NCBI GenBank assembly: GCA_007741555.1 | Contig: CP036526.1 | Span: forward strand, 7,615,719 to 7,679,718 | Direction: 5' to 3' | DNA from: Stieleria marina | GTDB taxonomy: Bacteria; Planctomycetota; Planctomycetia; Pirellulales; Pirellulaceae | DNA length: 64,000 nucleotides | In this document: piece by piece, positions 15,549-24,735 of the stretch | Layout of the letters: each line of letters starts with the position of its first letter | Numbering within the stretch: the first letter of the stretch is position 1 | Made by a program: the position numbers and the translations under genes | The notes under the pieces: model-generated | What the model was told of the DNA's origin: nothing | The model's database searches: none | Seen by the model: the letters and a program-made list of their open reading frames with translations, nothing else

Positions 15549-16769
15549 ATGAGCAACGTACTACGAATTGCATTGGTCGAACCAAACGACCAGAACCGCG
15601 AATCGCTCAAAGCGATGCTCTTGGGGATGGACACTGTCTGGTTGGAAGCAGACTGTTCTCGCTATGAGTTCTACGCGGACATCATCGAACAAACCGCACC
15701 GGATGTCGGCGTCGTCGCGCTGGATGCTGACCCAGAGCGTGCCATCGAACTGATCAAAGAACTGTCCGCCAATGCGCCGGACACTTCGATTCTGGCAGCT
15801 AGCGAAAGCACCGATGGACACCAAATCCTGCGTACGATTCGCGCCGGTGCAGATGAATTTTTGACTCTGCCAATGTCAGCCGAAGATCTGTCGAGTGCAC
15901 TGCTGCGTGTCGGCCAACAAAAATTTGGCATGACCGACAGCGGATCACGGTCTTGCGAAGTCATCGCTGTTGCCGGTGCAACAGGGGGTGTTGGTTCGAC
16001 CAGCACGGCTGTCAATCTGGGCTGCGTGCTGGCCGCTGATTCACGCAACAGCGTTGCGTTGATCGACTTGGACTTGGCGCTCGGCGATGCCGATGTTTTT
16101 CTCGACGCGATTCCGGATTACACGCTAGCGGATGTGGTCCAAAACGTTGCTCGGCTAGACATCCAATTGCTCAAGCAGTCGCTCACCAAACACAGTAGCG
16201 GTCTGTACCTGCTTCCGCGTCCGGTCGAATTGCACGATACCGAAGCGATCACGGACGATAGTGTTCGCAAAGTAATCGGGCTGATGAAAGCCTCGTTCAC
16301 TCACCTGATCATCGACTTGTCCAAGACCTACAGTTCGGTCGACATGGCAGCGATCGAAAGCGCATCGCATGTGTTGTTGGTAACGCAACTAGACTTGCCT
16401 TGTCTAAGAAACGTCGTCCGGTTGATGATGAGCTTTGAGGAGATCGATGGTCTCCAGAATAAGGTGGAGATTGTGGTCAATCGTGCCGGACTGGACTCGG
16501 GTCAAATCAGCCTGAAAAAAGCCAAGGATACTTTGGGCCGCGAAATCTACGCGTTGTTGCCCAATGACTACCGGACAATGGTCGAAGTTCGCAATAACGG
16601 TGTGCCGTTGATCACCCAGGCTCCCAAAGCAGCGATCACGCAGGCTATTCGCGACTTGGCCGCAAAGATCCAAGGCCAAACGACCACCGACGAAACTGGC
16701 GAAGAGGCATCGGCGGCGGCAGGTTCTGGTGGCGGCTGGAAAAAGTTCTGGCCCGGTGCAACGAAGTAG
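15549..16769 (+). CDS. cpaE: CpaE/TadZ-type pilus localisation ATPase with degenerate Walker A
   Basis: A 406-residue protein of the MinD/ParA group. Residues 1-125 form a receiver-like domain (IALVEPNDQNRE at the start, LPMSAEDLSSAL at the end). The ATPase part begins at 137 with VIAVAGATGGVGSTSTAVNL: the deviant Walker A has serine or threonine where MinD has both lysines, as is known for some TadZ/CpaE proteins, so it may bind but not readily hydrolyse ATP. The LIDLDLALGDADVFLD motif follows. CpaE places the pilus machine at its site. It is the last pilus gene here; cpaF, tadB and tadC do not follow. Starts at 15504 or 15528 are possible. Confidence 0.88.
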   Translation: MSNVLRIALVEPNDQNRESLKAMLLGMDTVWLEADCSRYEFYADIIEQTAPDVGVVALDADPERAIELIKELSANAPDTSILAASESTDGHQILRTIRAGADEFLTLPMSAEDLSSALLRVGQQKFGMTDSGSRSCEVIAVAGATGGVGSTSTAVNLGCVLAADSRNSVALIDLDLALGDADVFLDAIPDYTLADVVQNVARLDIQLLKQSLTKHSSGLYLLPRPVELHDTEAITDDSVRKVIGLMKASFTHLIIDLSKTYSSVDMAAIESASHVLLVTQLDLPCLRNVVRLMMSFEEIDGLQNKVEIVVNRAGLDSGQISLKKAKDTLGREIYALLPNDYRTMVEVRNNGVPLITQAPKAAITQAIRDLAAKIQGQTTTDETGEEASAAAGSGGGWKKFWPGATK

Positions 16770-16782
16770 CACGAATCGCTGC

Positions 16783-18276
16783 TTAGCTGACTGTTTCGAT
16801 CCAGCGAACCAGCGACCGCACAAGGGCGCCGGTCGCTCCGGCGTCTCGATGAGCCAGAGGCGCGTCGGCAAACGCAGGTCCAGCAATATCGATGTGGACC
16901 CACGGCGTATCGCCCACAAAGTTCTCTAAAAACTTCGCGGCTGTGATTGCGCCGCCCCAACGCGCGTCGCCAATGTTGCGAATGTCGGCCACTTTGCTTT
17001 TGATCTTCTCATCGTAAAGTTCAAACATCGGCAGTTGCCAGACTGGTTCGCCCTCCGCGTTAGCCGCAGCAGCGACCGCATCGCAGACCGTTTGATCGTT
17101 GGTCATCAGCCCGGCCACTTCTTTGCCAAGGGCGACTAGACATGCTCCAGTGAGCGTCGCCAGATCCACCATGGCCGCCGGCTTGGATTCGATCGCCACA
17201 TCCAGCGTGTCTGCTAAAACGACGCGTCCTTCGGCATCTGTGTTTAGGATTTCAATCGTCTTGCCATTCCGTGTTTTGATGACATCACCGAGTTTGTAGC
17301 TATCGCCACTGACCATGTTCTCAGCTAGCCCGCAGTAACCGATCACATTGCGTTTGATGCCCAGTTTCGCGATCGCATGCATGACACCCACCACCGTTGC
17401 AGCGCCAGCCATATCGCATTTCATCGCCTTCATTCCCTCGCTTGGCTTCAGCGACAACCCTCCGCTGTCAAACGTGACGCCTTTACCAACCAGAGCCAAC
17501 GGAGCTTCGTCGCCACCTCCGTTGTGACGCAAAATCACTAGTCGCGGCGACTTGGGTGATGCCGCCCCCACTGCCAACATCGCGCGGCAATTCTCTTTTT
17601 CAAGTCGTTCTTTGTCCCAAACTTCAACATCCAGACCAACCGATTCGCCAAGTTCAACGGCTCTTGCAGCAAAGCTCTCTGGATAGATCACAGACGGCGG
17701 TTCGTTGACCAAACGCCGCGTTTGGTTCATCGATTCGCCAATCGCGACGCCGCGGTCAATGGCTGCCTGGTCGATACCAACAAAATCGATTGCCGCGGGC
17801 ACTTTGATCACCGGCTCGCTGCGATAAATCGCTTCGCCTTCTAAGGCAAAGAGCACACCGGAAACCACGACGTCGTGCACTGATCGATCGCAACACTCCG
17901 GGAGCGCGACAACGATTCGTTCTTGGTCTTTGTCGATCAATTTGCGTATCGCGGCAGCGGACGCCCGAAACATCTTGTCTCGGGCCACTTCAACCAGAGC
18001 AAGCTGGTCCTGATCGCCCAGTCCTACCAGCAACACCATGGCCGCACTGACTTTGTTCGGGCTAGCAATCAGCGTCATTTCGCCCTCCTTGCCGCTAACC
18101 TTGCCAGCATCCAATAGTTTGCTAATCCAGCCGCCACCTACTTCGTCGATCCGTTTGAATGAACCGGAAACTTGCGATGCAGTCGTAATTCCGACGATCA
18201 GAACGTCGCAATCCTGGGTTGTCGGATCGGTGGCTATGCCAAGGCGTGGCTGTGGAAAAGGCAGACGGGGAAGCAT
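16783..18276 (-). CDS. pepA: Cytosol (leucyl) aminopeptidase, M17 family
   Basis: A 497-residue two-metal exopeptidase that removes N-terminal residues from peptides in the cytoplasm. The metal and catalytic residues are visible: VGKGVTFDSGGLSLKP (lysine and aspartate), MKCDMAGAATV (aspartate), and NTDAEGRVVLADTL (aspartate, glutamate, arginine), in the C-terminal half as usual. The N-terminal macro-like domain is present, so it is full length. A GAGGAC ribosome site is seven bases before the ATG. It converges on the pilus locus with 13 bases between stops. Confidence 0.96.
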   Translation of the reverse strand: MLPRLPFPQPRLGIATDPTTQDCDVLIVGITTASQVSGSFKRIDEVGGGWISKLLDAGKVSGKEGEMTLIASPNKVSAAMVLLVGLGDQDQLALVEVARDKMFRASAAAIRKLIDKDQERIVVALPECCDRSVHDVVVSGVLFALEGEAIYRSEPVIKVPAAIDFVGIDQAAIDRGVAIGESMNQTRRLVNEPPSVIYPESFAARAVELGESVGLDVEVWDKERLEKENCRAMLAVGAASPKSPRLVILRHNGGGDEAPLALVGKGVTFDSGGLSLKPSEGMKAMKCDMAGAATVVGVMHAIAKLGIKRNVIGYCGLAENMVSGDSYKLGDVIKTRNGKTIEILNTDAEGRVVLADTLDVAIESKPAAMVDLATLTGACLVALGKEVAGLMTNDQTVCDAVAAAANAEGEPVWQLPMFELYDEKIKSKVADIRNIGDARWGGAITAAKFLENFVGDTPWVHIDIAGPAFADAPLAHRDAGATGALVRSLVRWIETVS

Positions 18277-18365
18277 GGTAAAAGTCCTCTTCGTTTGTCG
18301 ACGCAGCGGTTATTGATTGGACCGTTAGTCTAGCGCCGCCATCGCGGTTATCCTACCCGCAGTAA

Positions 18366-20240
18366 ATGTACCGTCATCGGCCAGCCGACATCCTTGCAAG
18401 AAATCGAACGTTGAAACACCGCAGCACTCGAGACGTCGTAGAAGACCTTCGGGCCGATGGTCGACTGATCCAAGTTGACGATGAAGTCGATCCGAACTTG
18501 GAGTTGGCCGAGATCCAGCGGCGCGTGTATTTACGAGGCGGCCCCGGGCTTTTGTTTACAAATGTCCGCGGGACAAAATTTCCGATGGCGTCCAATTTGT
18601 TCGGGTCGCTCGAACAAGCCCGATACTTGTTTCGTCACACACTGGAATCGGTGCGGCGATTGATCGAAATCAAGATTGATCCCTCCGCGCTACCAAAACG
18701 TCCCTTTCGCTACCGCGGTGTCCCACTCACGGCGCTTCACACGCTGCCCAAAAAGGTTCGTCGTGGTCCTGTCAGTGCAAATTCGTGCACCGTCGCGGAT
18801 CTGCCGCAGCTTAAGTGCTGGCCCGATGACGGCGGAGGATTTGTCACTCTGCCACAAGTTTTGAGCGCAGATCCCTTGGATCCCACCAATCTGATGCGGG
18901 TCAATTTGGGAATGTACCGCGTTCAACTTTCGGGCAACGAGTATGAGGACAATGAAGTCGGCTTGCACTATCAAATCCACCGCGGCATTGGCGTCCACCA
19001 TCGAACGGCGATGGATCGCGGCGAACCGCTGCAAGTCGCGATCACCACCGGCGGTTCGCCAGCCATGACGCTCTCGGCTGTCATGCCGCTCCCCGAAGGA
19101 CTAACGGAGTTGATTTTCGCCGGTGCTCTTGGTGGCCGACGGGCTCGAATGATCAAGGGCAACCACGCGCCGGTGTATGCCGATGCTGACTTCGCAATTG
19201 TCGGAACGATCGCCCCGAACGCATCCAAACCCGAAGGCCCGTTTGGCGATCACCTCGGCTACTACAGCTTGCAACACAATTTTCCAGTGATGAAAGTCCA
19301 GAAAGTTTGGCACCGCGAAGACGCGATTTGGCCGTTCACCGTGGTAGGCCGCCCACCGCAAGAGGACACGACGTTTGGGCAATTGATTCACGAGCTAACC
19401 GACCCCATCATTCCGACAGTGATTCCCGGTGTCCAAGCGGTTCATGCGGTCGATGCATCGGGAGTGCATCCACTGCTGCTGGCGATCGGCAGTGAGCGCT
19501 ACATGCCTTATTTAAAGGCAAAGGAACCGCAAGAGTTACTGACCCAAGCCAATGCGATCCTTGGCAACGGCCAGCTTTCCTTGGCAAAGTATCTATGGAT
19601 CACCGACGACCCTGATGAAGATCTAAAAATCCATGACATCGCTGCTTTCATGCAGCACATTTTGCGGCGTGTCGACTGGCGCCGCGACGTTCATTTTCAC
19701 ACACAGACCACGATCGATACTCTGGACTACAGCGGCACTGGATTTAACAAAGGCTCCAAAGTCGTCATCGCTGCGACTGGGCAACCGGTTCGCGAACTGG
19801 CGACCGAAATCAATCTCAGTCGGTCGCTCCCTACTGGGTTCAGTGAACCACGTCTGGTCATGCCAGGCGTGATGGCGGTACAGGCTCCGCACTTCAGCAA
19901 GGCCTCCGGGAACAACGATGTTCAGTCTTTTATAGACCAGTTCGCGGGCGATCGGTCGTTGGATGGCACCCCGCTGATCACGCTAGTCGACAATAGCCAA
20001 TTTGCAGCCGCCAGTTTAAACAATTGGCTTTGGTCCACATTTACCCGCAGCAATCCTGCGATCGACATCCAAGGCGTCGACGCAATCACCATCGATAAGC
20101 ATTGGGGCTGCCACGGATCGCTCGTGATTGATGCGCGAACAAAGCCACACCACGCTCCTCCTTTGATCGAAGATCCCGAAACGATCGCCAAAGTCGACGC
20201 GCGTGCAACGCGTGGTGATGCACTGGCTCGATTTCTGTAA
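18366..20240 (+). CDS. UbiD family decarboxylase (prenyl-FMN dependent)
   Basis: A 624-residue member of the UbiD family, which reversibly decarboxylate aromatic or unsaturated acids using prenylated FMN. The conserved block PEGPFGDHLGYYS contains the catalytic glutamate, and NEVGLHYQIHRGIGVHH and GGRRARMIKGNH belong to the cofactor site. E. coli UbiD is about 500 residues; the long form recalls the menaquinone-pathway decarboxylases of epsilonproteobacteria (MqnL). Together with the neighbouring deaminase-like amidohydrolase this suggests futalosine-route menaquinone synthesis, by inference only. No UbiX gene is nearby. ATG at 18366 has a stop just before it and no ribosome site; a TTG about 15 codons in is an alternative. 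Confidence 0.85.
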   Translation: MYRHRPADILARNRTLKHRSTRDVVEDLRADGRLIQVDDEVDPNLELAEIQRRVYLRGGPGLLFTNVRGTKFPMASNLFGSLEQARYLFRHTLESVRRLIEIKIDPSALPKRPFRYRGVPLTALHTLPKKVRRGPVSANSCTVADLPQLKCWPDDGGGFVTLPQVLSADPLDPTNLMRVNLGMYRVQLSGNEYEDNEVGLHYQIHRGIGVHHRTAMDRGEPLQVAITTGGSPAMTLSAVMPLPEGLTELIFAGALGGRRARMIKGNHAPVYADADFAIVGTIAPNASKPEGPFGDHLGYYSLQHNFPVMKVQKVWHREDAIWPFTVVGRPPQEDTTFGQLIHELTDPIIPTVIPGVQAVHAVDASGVHPLLLAIGSERYMPYLKAKEPQELLTQANAILGNGQLSLAKYLWITDDPDEDLKIHDIAAFMQHILRRVDWRRDVHFHTQTTIDTLDYSGTGFNKGSKVVIAATGQPVRELATEINLSRSLPTGFSEPRLVMPGVMAVQAPHFSKASGNNDVQSFIDQFAGDRSLDGTPLITLVDNSQFAAASLNNWLWSTFTRSNPAIDIQGVDAITIDKHWGCHGSLVIDARTKPHHAPPLIEDPETIAKVDARATRGDALARFL

Positions 20241-20257
20241 ACCGTCGGAAACCTCGC

Positions 20258-21058
20258 ATGCTTCAAGATACATTCCAAACACCAGCGCCAGTCGTATTGG
20301 TTACCGGCAGCGGATCAAAACGCGTCGGGCGCGCGATCGCAACTCATTTCGCTAGCCTGGGATGCAATATTGCTTTGCACGCCAACACAAGCGTGGAGGA
20401 GGCAAACGAGGCCGCCGCCAACATCCAAGATAAATTTGGCGTCCAAACCATCGTGACGCAGGGATCTTTGACGGACGACGAAACTCCGCAGCGCATCGTC
20501 GACAAAACGCACGCAACGTTTGGACGCATCGATATTCTGATCAATAGCGCAGCGATCTGGAGTCCTACCAAACTGGACGACATCACACCTGACGAAGTAC
20601 GTCGCTATTTTCAAATCAACACACTTGGTTCATTTCTATGTGCTCGCGCGGTGGGCAACTTGATGGTCCAGCAAGATCGCGGCGGATCGATCGTTAACAT
20701 CGGCGATTGGGCGACCGTGCGACCGTACATGGATCACGCAGCCTATTTTCCCAGCAAGGGCGCGATCGAAGTAATGACGCGGTCGCTCGCGGTCGAATTC
20801 GCTGCTCGCAACAATCGCATCCGCGTCAACTGCATCCAACCGGGGCCGGTACTGTTGGCCGAAGACGTCGACCAGTCACATCAACAAAAGGTCGCAAACA
20901 GCACTTTGGTGGGACGAGTCGGTACGGCAGAGCACGTCGCCCACGCCGCGCAATTTCTGTGCGAAAACGATTTTGTCACTGGCGTTTGCCTGCCTGTCGA
21001 CGGCGGCCGGCAAATCTACGCCCCCGATGGCCTTCAAGTCGGAATGAACACCGGTTGA
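20258..21058 (+). CDS. Short-chain dehydrogenase, pteridine reductase/FolM-like
   Basis: A 266-residue NAD(P)H-dependent oxidoreductase, 17 bases after the UbiD gene and probably co-transcribed. The nucleotide site is VLVTGSGSKRVGRAIA and the NSAA motif lies near residue 96. The catalytic pair is AAYFPSKGA (Tyr-x-x-x-Lys). The position that is serine in most SDRs is aspartate here (VNIGDWATV), which is the pattern of pteridine reductase PTR1 and dihydromonapterin reductase FolM. The RVGRAIA arginine also fits NADPH use. A role in reducing a pterin is therefore likely; the link to UbiD is unclear. Confidence 0.8.
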   Translation: MLQDTFQTPAPVVLVTGSGSKRVGRAIATHFASLGCNIALHANTSVEEANEAAANIQDKFGVQTIVTQGSLTDDETPQRIVDKTHATFGRIDILINSAAIWSPTKLDDITPDEVRRYFQINTLGSFLCARAVGNLMVQQDRGGSIVNIGDWATVRPYMDHAAYFPSKGAIEVMTRSLAVEFAARNNRIRVNCIQPGPVLLAEDVDQSHQQKVANSTLVGRVGTAEHVAHAAQFLCENDFVTGVCLPVDGGRQIYAPDGLQVGMNTG

Positions 21059-21084
21059 AACAGGCTATTCGGTACAGCCAGACG

Positions 21085-22275
21085 CTACGATGCGAACGGA
21101 CGATAGGCGTGTTGCGCGAGATCCCGGTACAAAGCTTGACGGTCCGCGGCTTCCGTCGTTACCACACCCAAGCTGGCGGAACCGCCGACGACCAATCGCC
21201 CGACATCACGACGCCCCAACGCATTGGCACCAGCGACCGTCGCCATTCCGATCACGGCACCTGGATCAATATCCATTCGATGCTGCAAAAGAAACTGCAC
21301 CTCTGACCATAAATTCAAATCGGGATTACTCGCTCGCGAATCGGTCCCCAGTGCAACTGGGATTCCCGCTCGAATCATGTCTGCTACCGGGTGACGATCG
21401 TAGCCAAAGAACGCATGCGTCCGCGGGCAATAGACAACCGTCAAATTAGCATGCTGGGCAATCGCGCTGATCTCTTTGGAACGCAAATCATTGCCATGGA
21501 TCAACAATGCGTGAGGAGACTCGGCAAGCTGGTCAATCAAGTCCACCAGTGGATCGCCCGGCCAAGGAAACAGGTCATCCTGCCAAACACCAATCGAACG
21601 CAGCGCCGTTGCAAATGGCCCCGTACCGCTACAAAGCAACTCGCGTTCGGCGGGGGATTCCGCGACATGCATGGACAGCGGTCTGCCAGATGTCTTGGCT
21701 CGCTGGACACAAGCATCGATCGCTGCAGTAGAAGTCGAATACGGCGCATGTGGACTCCACGCGGCCTTTTCAAATGACTTGTTGTAATCGGTCGCTGACT
21801 GCAATCGTTCACGCCATCGCGATTCACCTAGCCCCACGACTTCGGCGAAACTGACCAAGTCGATCGTGTCCCCGTCGTATCGGATCGGTGGAGTCGCAAT
21901 GTCACCCATCAGACAAACGCCCGCGGCAACCGATTCGGCCAGACCGGCTTGGATTGCCTGCTGTCGCGCCTGGGTGGTTGTGGCCGACCGCGCGGCGATG
22001 ACTTGGCCTATCCACTGAGCCAATGGCACACCGGGCTGCCCGATGGGTTGGGCGCAATCAGAAAACTCCAGATGCGTATGTGCATTGACCAACCCTGGCA
22101 AGATAGCGACGTCTCCCAAATCGGTCGCACACTCGGGCGGTTTTCCTGCTGCGATTTCGACAACACGATTGCCTTGCAAACGAACCCATCCACCCTGGAT
22201 TGGTTCACTGATCACAGGAATGATCCATCGCGCGGCAATGACTTGCGTTGAACTGTCAGCTACATTTTTATTCAT
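21085..22275 (-). CDS. Amidohydrolase superfamily deaminase (aminodeoxyfutalosine deaminase-like)
   Basis: A 396-residue metal-dependent hydrolase. Metal ligands and active-site residues are visible: NAHTHLEFS (HxH), SPHAPYS, HVAESPAE, HGND and GTDSRASN. This order is that of the chlorohydrolase/adenosine-deaminase-like branch; the HTHLEFS string recalls the epsilonproteobacterial 6-amino-6-deoxyfutalosine deaminase, which acts in menaquinone synthesis. The assignment rests on recall of that family and on the nearby UbiD, so guanine, S-adenosylhomocysteine or other deaminase activity remains possible. ATG at 22275 overlaps the start codon of the divergent glycosylase gene; no ribosome site is seen. 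Confidence 0.75.
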   Translation of the reverse strand: MNKNVADSSTQVIAARWIIPVISEPIQGGWVRLQGNRVVEIAAGKPPECATDLGDVAILPGLVNAHTHLEFSDCAQPIGQPGVPLAQWIGQVIAARSATTTQARQQAIQAGLAESVAAGVCLMGDIATPPIRYDGDTIDLVSFAEVVGLGESRWRERLQSATDYNKSFEKAAWSPHAPYSTSTAAIDACVQRAKTSGRPLSMHVAESPAERELLCSGTGPFATALRSIGVWQDDLFPWPGDPLVDLIDQLAESPHALLIHGNDLRSKEISAIAQHANLTVVYCPRTHAFFGYDRHPVADMIRAGIPVALGTDSRASNPDLNLWSEVQFLLQHRMDIDPGAVIGMATVAGANALGRRDVGRLVVGGSASLGVVTTEAADRQALYRDLAQHAYRPFAS

Positions 22276-22870
22276 GACCAAACTGCCGCGTCGGGTTGAT
22301 TGCTTGCCCGCATCATTCTTTGCACGCTCCACCGAAATCGTCGCCAAAACACTGATCGGACACGCGATCGTCCATCGCCATGACGACACCTGGATCGGTG
22401 GGCAAATTGTAGAAACGGAAGCCTATCTCGCTGACGGTGATCTGGCCAGTCACAGCAGTCGCGGTCGAACGAAAAGCAACAACTCCATGTTTGAATCTGC
22501 CGGCACGTTGTACGTGTATCCGATTCACGCCAAGGTCTGCATGAATGTCGTGACCGAAGAGATTGACCACGGCGCTGCCGTCTTGATTCGCGCAATCCGG
22601 CCGATTTGGGGCATCGAACAAATGAAGCTTCACCGAGGTTATCAGGATATTCGCCGTTTGACTCGCGGACCTGCGATGATGTGCCAAGCCTTGCAGGTCG
22701 ATCGTGGCCACGACGGAATCAACTTACTCTCAAGCAAGACGTTTCGCATCGCCAAGATTGCCGAAAAAGACGACTTCACGGTCGACGCGTCACCTCGGAT
22801 CGGCATCAGCACAGCCAAAGAGCAACTGCTGCGATTCACGTTACGCGGCAGTCGCTTTCTCAGTCGATGA
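22274..22870 (+). CDS. 3-methyladenine DNA glycosylase (MPG/AAG family)
   Basis: A 198-residue base-excision repair enzyme of the Aag/MPG fold. Family blocks are clear: RSTEIVAKTLIGHAIVH, the catalytic region IVETEAYLADGDLASHSSRG with the glutamate activating water, FESAGTLYVYPIHAKVCMNVVTE, and the nearby RRLTRGPAMMCQAL. The length matches stand-alone bacterial members when translation starts at 22274; the frame is open further upstream but that part runs antisense to the amidohydrolase. No ribosome site precedes the ATG, so the mRNA may be leaderless. Confidence 0.9.
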   Translation: MTKLPRRVDCLPASFFARSTEIVAKTLIGHAIVHRHDDTWIGGQIVETEAYLADGDLASHSSRGRTKSNNSMFESAGTLYVYPIHAKVCMNVVTEEIDHGAAVLIRAIRPIWGIEQMKLHRGYQDIRRLTRGPAMMCQALQVDRGHDGINLLSSKTFRIAKIAEKDDFTVDASPRIGISTAKEQLLRFTLRGSRFLSR

Positions 22871-22928
22871 TCTGATAAAGCACCGTTCGGCATGCGGATC
22901 TGTCGTGACGCTGGCGCCCGGATCGACA

Positions 22929-24497
22929 TCAATACACGTCGCGGACGTACCTTTGCTTTTCCTTCAGTCGCGCGACGAAACTGTGTGCATCAGCTTGATT
23001 CATCCGTCCGTGTTTTTGACAGATGCCTACCAAAGCTTGATCGACATCAGCGGCCATTCGTGATGCGTCCCCGCAGACAAAGATCGCAGCACCTTCTTCG
23101 ATCCACTGCCAGAGTCGCTCGCCGTGTTGCCGCATGCGATCCTGGACGTAAACTTTCGCGTTTCCATCGCGACTAAACGCAGTGCTCAAATGAGCCAGCG
23201 TGCCCTTGGCGAGCCAATCCTGGAGCTTCTGTTCGTAAAGAAAGTCGAACGCTTCGTGCTGGTCGCCGAAAAACAGCCAGTTCTTTCCGCTCGCATGAAC
23301 GGCCTCGCGTTCTTGCAGAAAAGCGATGAACGGTGCGATCCCCGTGCCCGGCCCGATCATGATCATCGGCCGCGTGCTATCGCTGGGTACCGTGAACCCC
23401 GAGCGGTTTGGATGAACAAACACTTTGACTTTGTCGCCTGCGTGGAGACGCTCGGCAAACATCGTGCTAGCGACGCCTAACCGCAGTCGATCATCACGCT
23501 GGTAGCTGACTTTGCCAACCGTCAAGTGAACTTGAGCTCCGACCGCTTTCATACTGCTGGCGATGGAATACAGTCGCGGCTTGATCGACTCCAAACATTC
23601 GACCAACTCGGATGCCTTCAATCGAACATCCGGCGTCATCTGCAACACATCCAGAACATCAACGCCTTCGGGTACCCCCTTGTCCAGCAAGGGGCCAAGC
23701 TTGTGTTTGGCAGTTTCATCGTTTGTGCTGCTGAGCAACCGTTGAAGCAATTCGTCGGTGGGATCTTTCAGACAACAATCTTCGCAAAGCGCCGTCGCAA
23801 ACAGCTTGGTATGTCCCAGTGGAGTCACCACCTCGTCAACCGGGTCTACATCCATCAACTGCACGATCGAGGCAACCAATTCGCTGCTATTGGTCGGCCA
23901 AGCGCCCAGAGCATCGCCCACCGTGTATTCCAATTGCGAACCAGCAAGGTCAATAGCGACATGCCGAGTGTCTTTCGCAGAACCACTCCGGTTCAATGGT
24001 TCCGACCCGATCAACTTCGCGGGGAAAGGCCGGCGACGACTGTAACCGCTTGAAACAGTCGCCTGCTCGATCGGTCCAACTTGATTGATCCCACCGGATT
24101 CTTTGACCAGCGATTTCAACATCTGCTTTGTCTCTTTGCCACCGGGGCTGCAGAGCGTAAGATCCGATTCGTTCCCAGCTGCGATCGCTTCACTGTAGGT
24201 CTGACATTCATAGCCACATGAACCGCAATTCAACTGAGCCATTGCCGCCATCAAGCGACGATTCAGTGGTCGACCGTCAGCCATCGCCAACCTCTGGACG
24301 ATTGGCAATTCCGGCTGATGCCAGGGAAAATCTTCTTCGTCAGGTTCCGATGGTTTGATCACCGTTTCGGTCGTCAATCCCGCCGCAGCCAACGCGCCAT
24401 CCGAAACCAAGGTTGGTTCGACACCTAAGAACCCGGTGACAAACCCATTGAGCCAAGCATGCTGAGCGTCTGAGAGAAGCGGTGTTTCGGGAATCAT
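22929..24497 (-). CDS. CysJ-like NADPH flavoprotein reductase with 4Fe-4S domain in place of flavodoxin
   Basis: A 522-residue reductase. Residues 80-125 contain LNCGSCGYECQTY and a downstream LCSPGG, a four-cysteine pattern like the RnfB/CODH-type 4Fe-4S domain (PF04060). The rest is the FAD and NADP part of sulfite reductase flavoprotein: RLYSIASS (FAD), GPGTGIAPFIAF (pyrophosphate of NADPH), YVQDRM, FVCGDASRMAADVD, and a C-terminus RYVRDVY. The FMN-binding flavodoxin domain of CysJ is missing. It would pass electrons from NADPH through FAD to the cluster and on to an unknown acceptor. It is last in the haem-rich minus-strand cluster, 238 bases after the globin. No cysI-type partner is in the window. 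Confidence 0.85.
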   Translation of the reverse strand: MIPETPLLSDAQHAWLNGFVTGFLGVEPTLVSDGALAAAGLTTETVIKPSEPDEEDFPWHQPELPIVQRLAMADGRPLNRRLMAAMAQLNCGSCGYECQTYSEAIAAGNESDLTLCSPGGKETKQMLKSLVKESGGINQVGPIEQATVSSGYSRRRPFPAKLIGSEPLNRSGSAKDTRHVAIDLAGSQLEYTVGDALGAWPTNSSELVASIVQLMDVDPVDEVVTPLGHTKLFATALCEDCCLKDPTDELLQRLLSSTNDETAKHKLGPLLDKGVPEGVDVLDVLQMTPDVRLKASELVECLESIKPRLYSIASSMKAVGAQVHLTVGKVSYQRDDRLRLGVASTMFAERLHAGDKVKVFVHPNRSGFTVPSDSTRPMIMIGPGTGIAPFIAFLQEREAVHASGKNWLFFGDQHEAFDFLYEQKLQDWLAKGTLAHLSTAFSRDGNAKVYVQDRMRQHGERLWQWIEEGAAIFVCGDASRMAADVDQALVGICQKHGRMNQADAHSFVARLKEKQRYVRDVY

Positions 24498-24735
24498 CTG
24501 ATCGTTGTCGCTGAGCCTAAAAATCCGATAGAAATCAGCAGCGATTCTGCATCGCCTTGAGGGTGCAGCACTGCTGGCATCGGTCTTTTCGGCGCTTTAG
24601 ATCGTCGTACACGACCTCAAATCTTTCGCGCAGCAATCGGGTGACTGATCGGAATTTGTCGACGGCTCCGATTAGCCCACCTGGTTAGACTGATCAAGAA
24701 AGATGCGAACGACTCACAGAGTCGACTCGCTGGCC

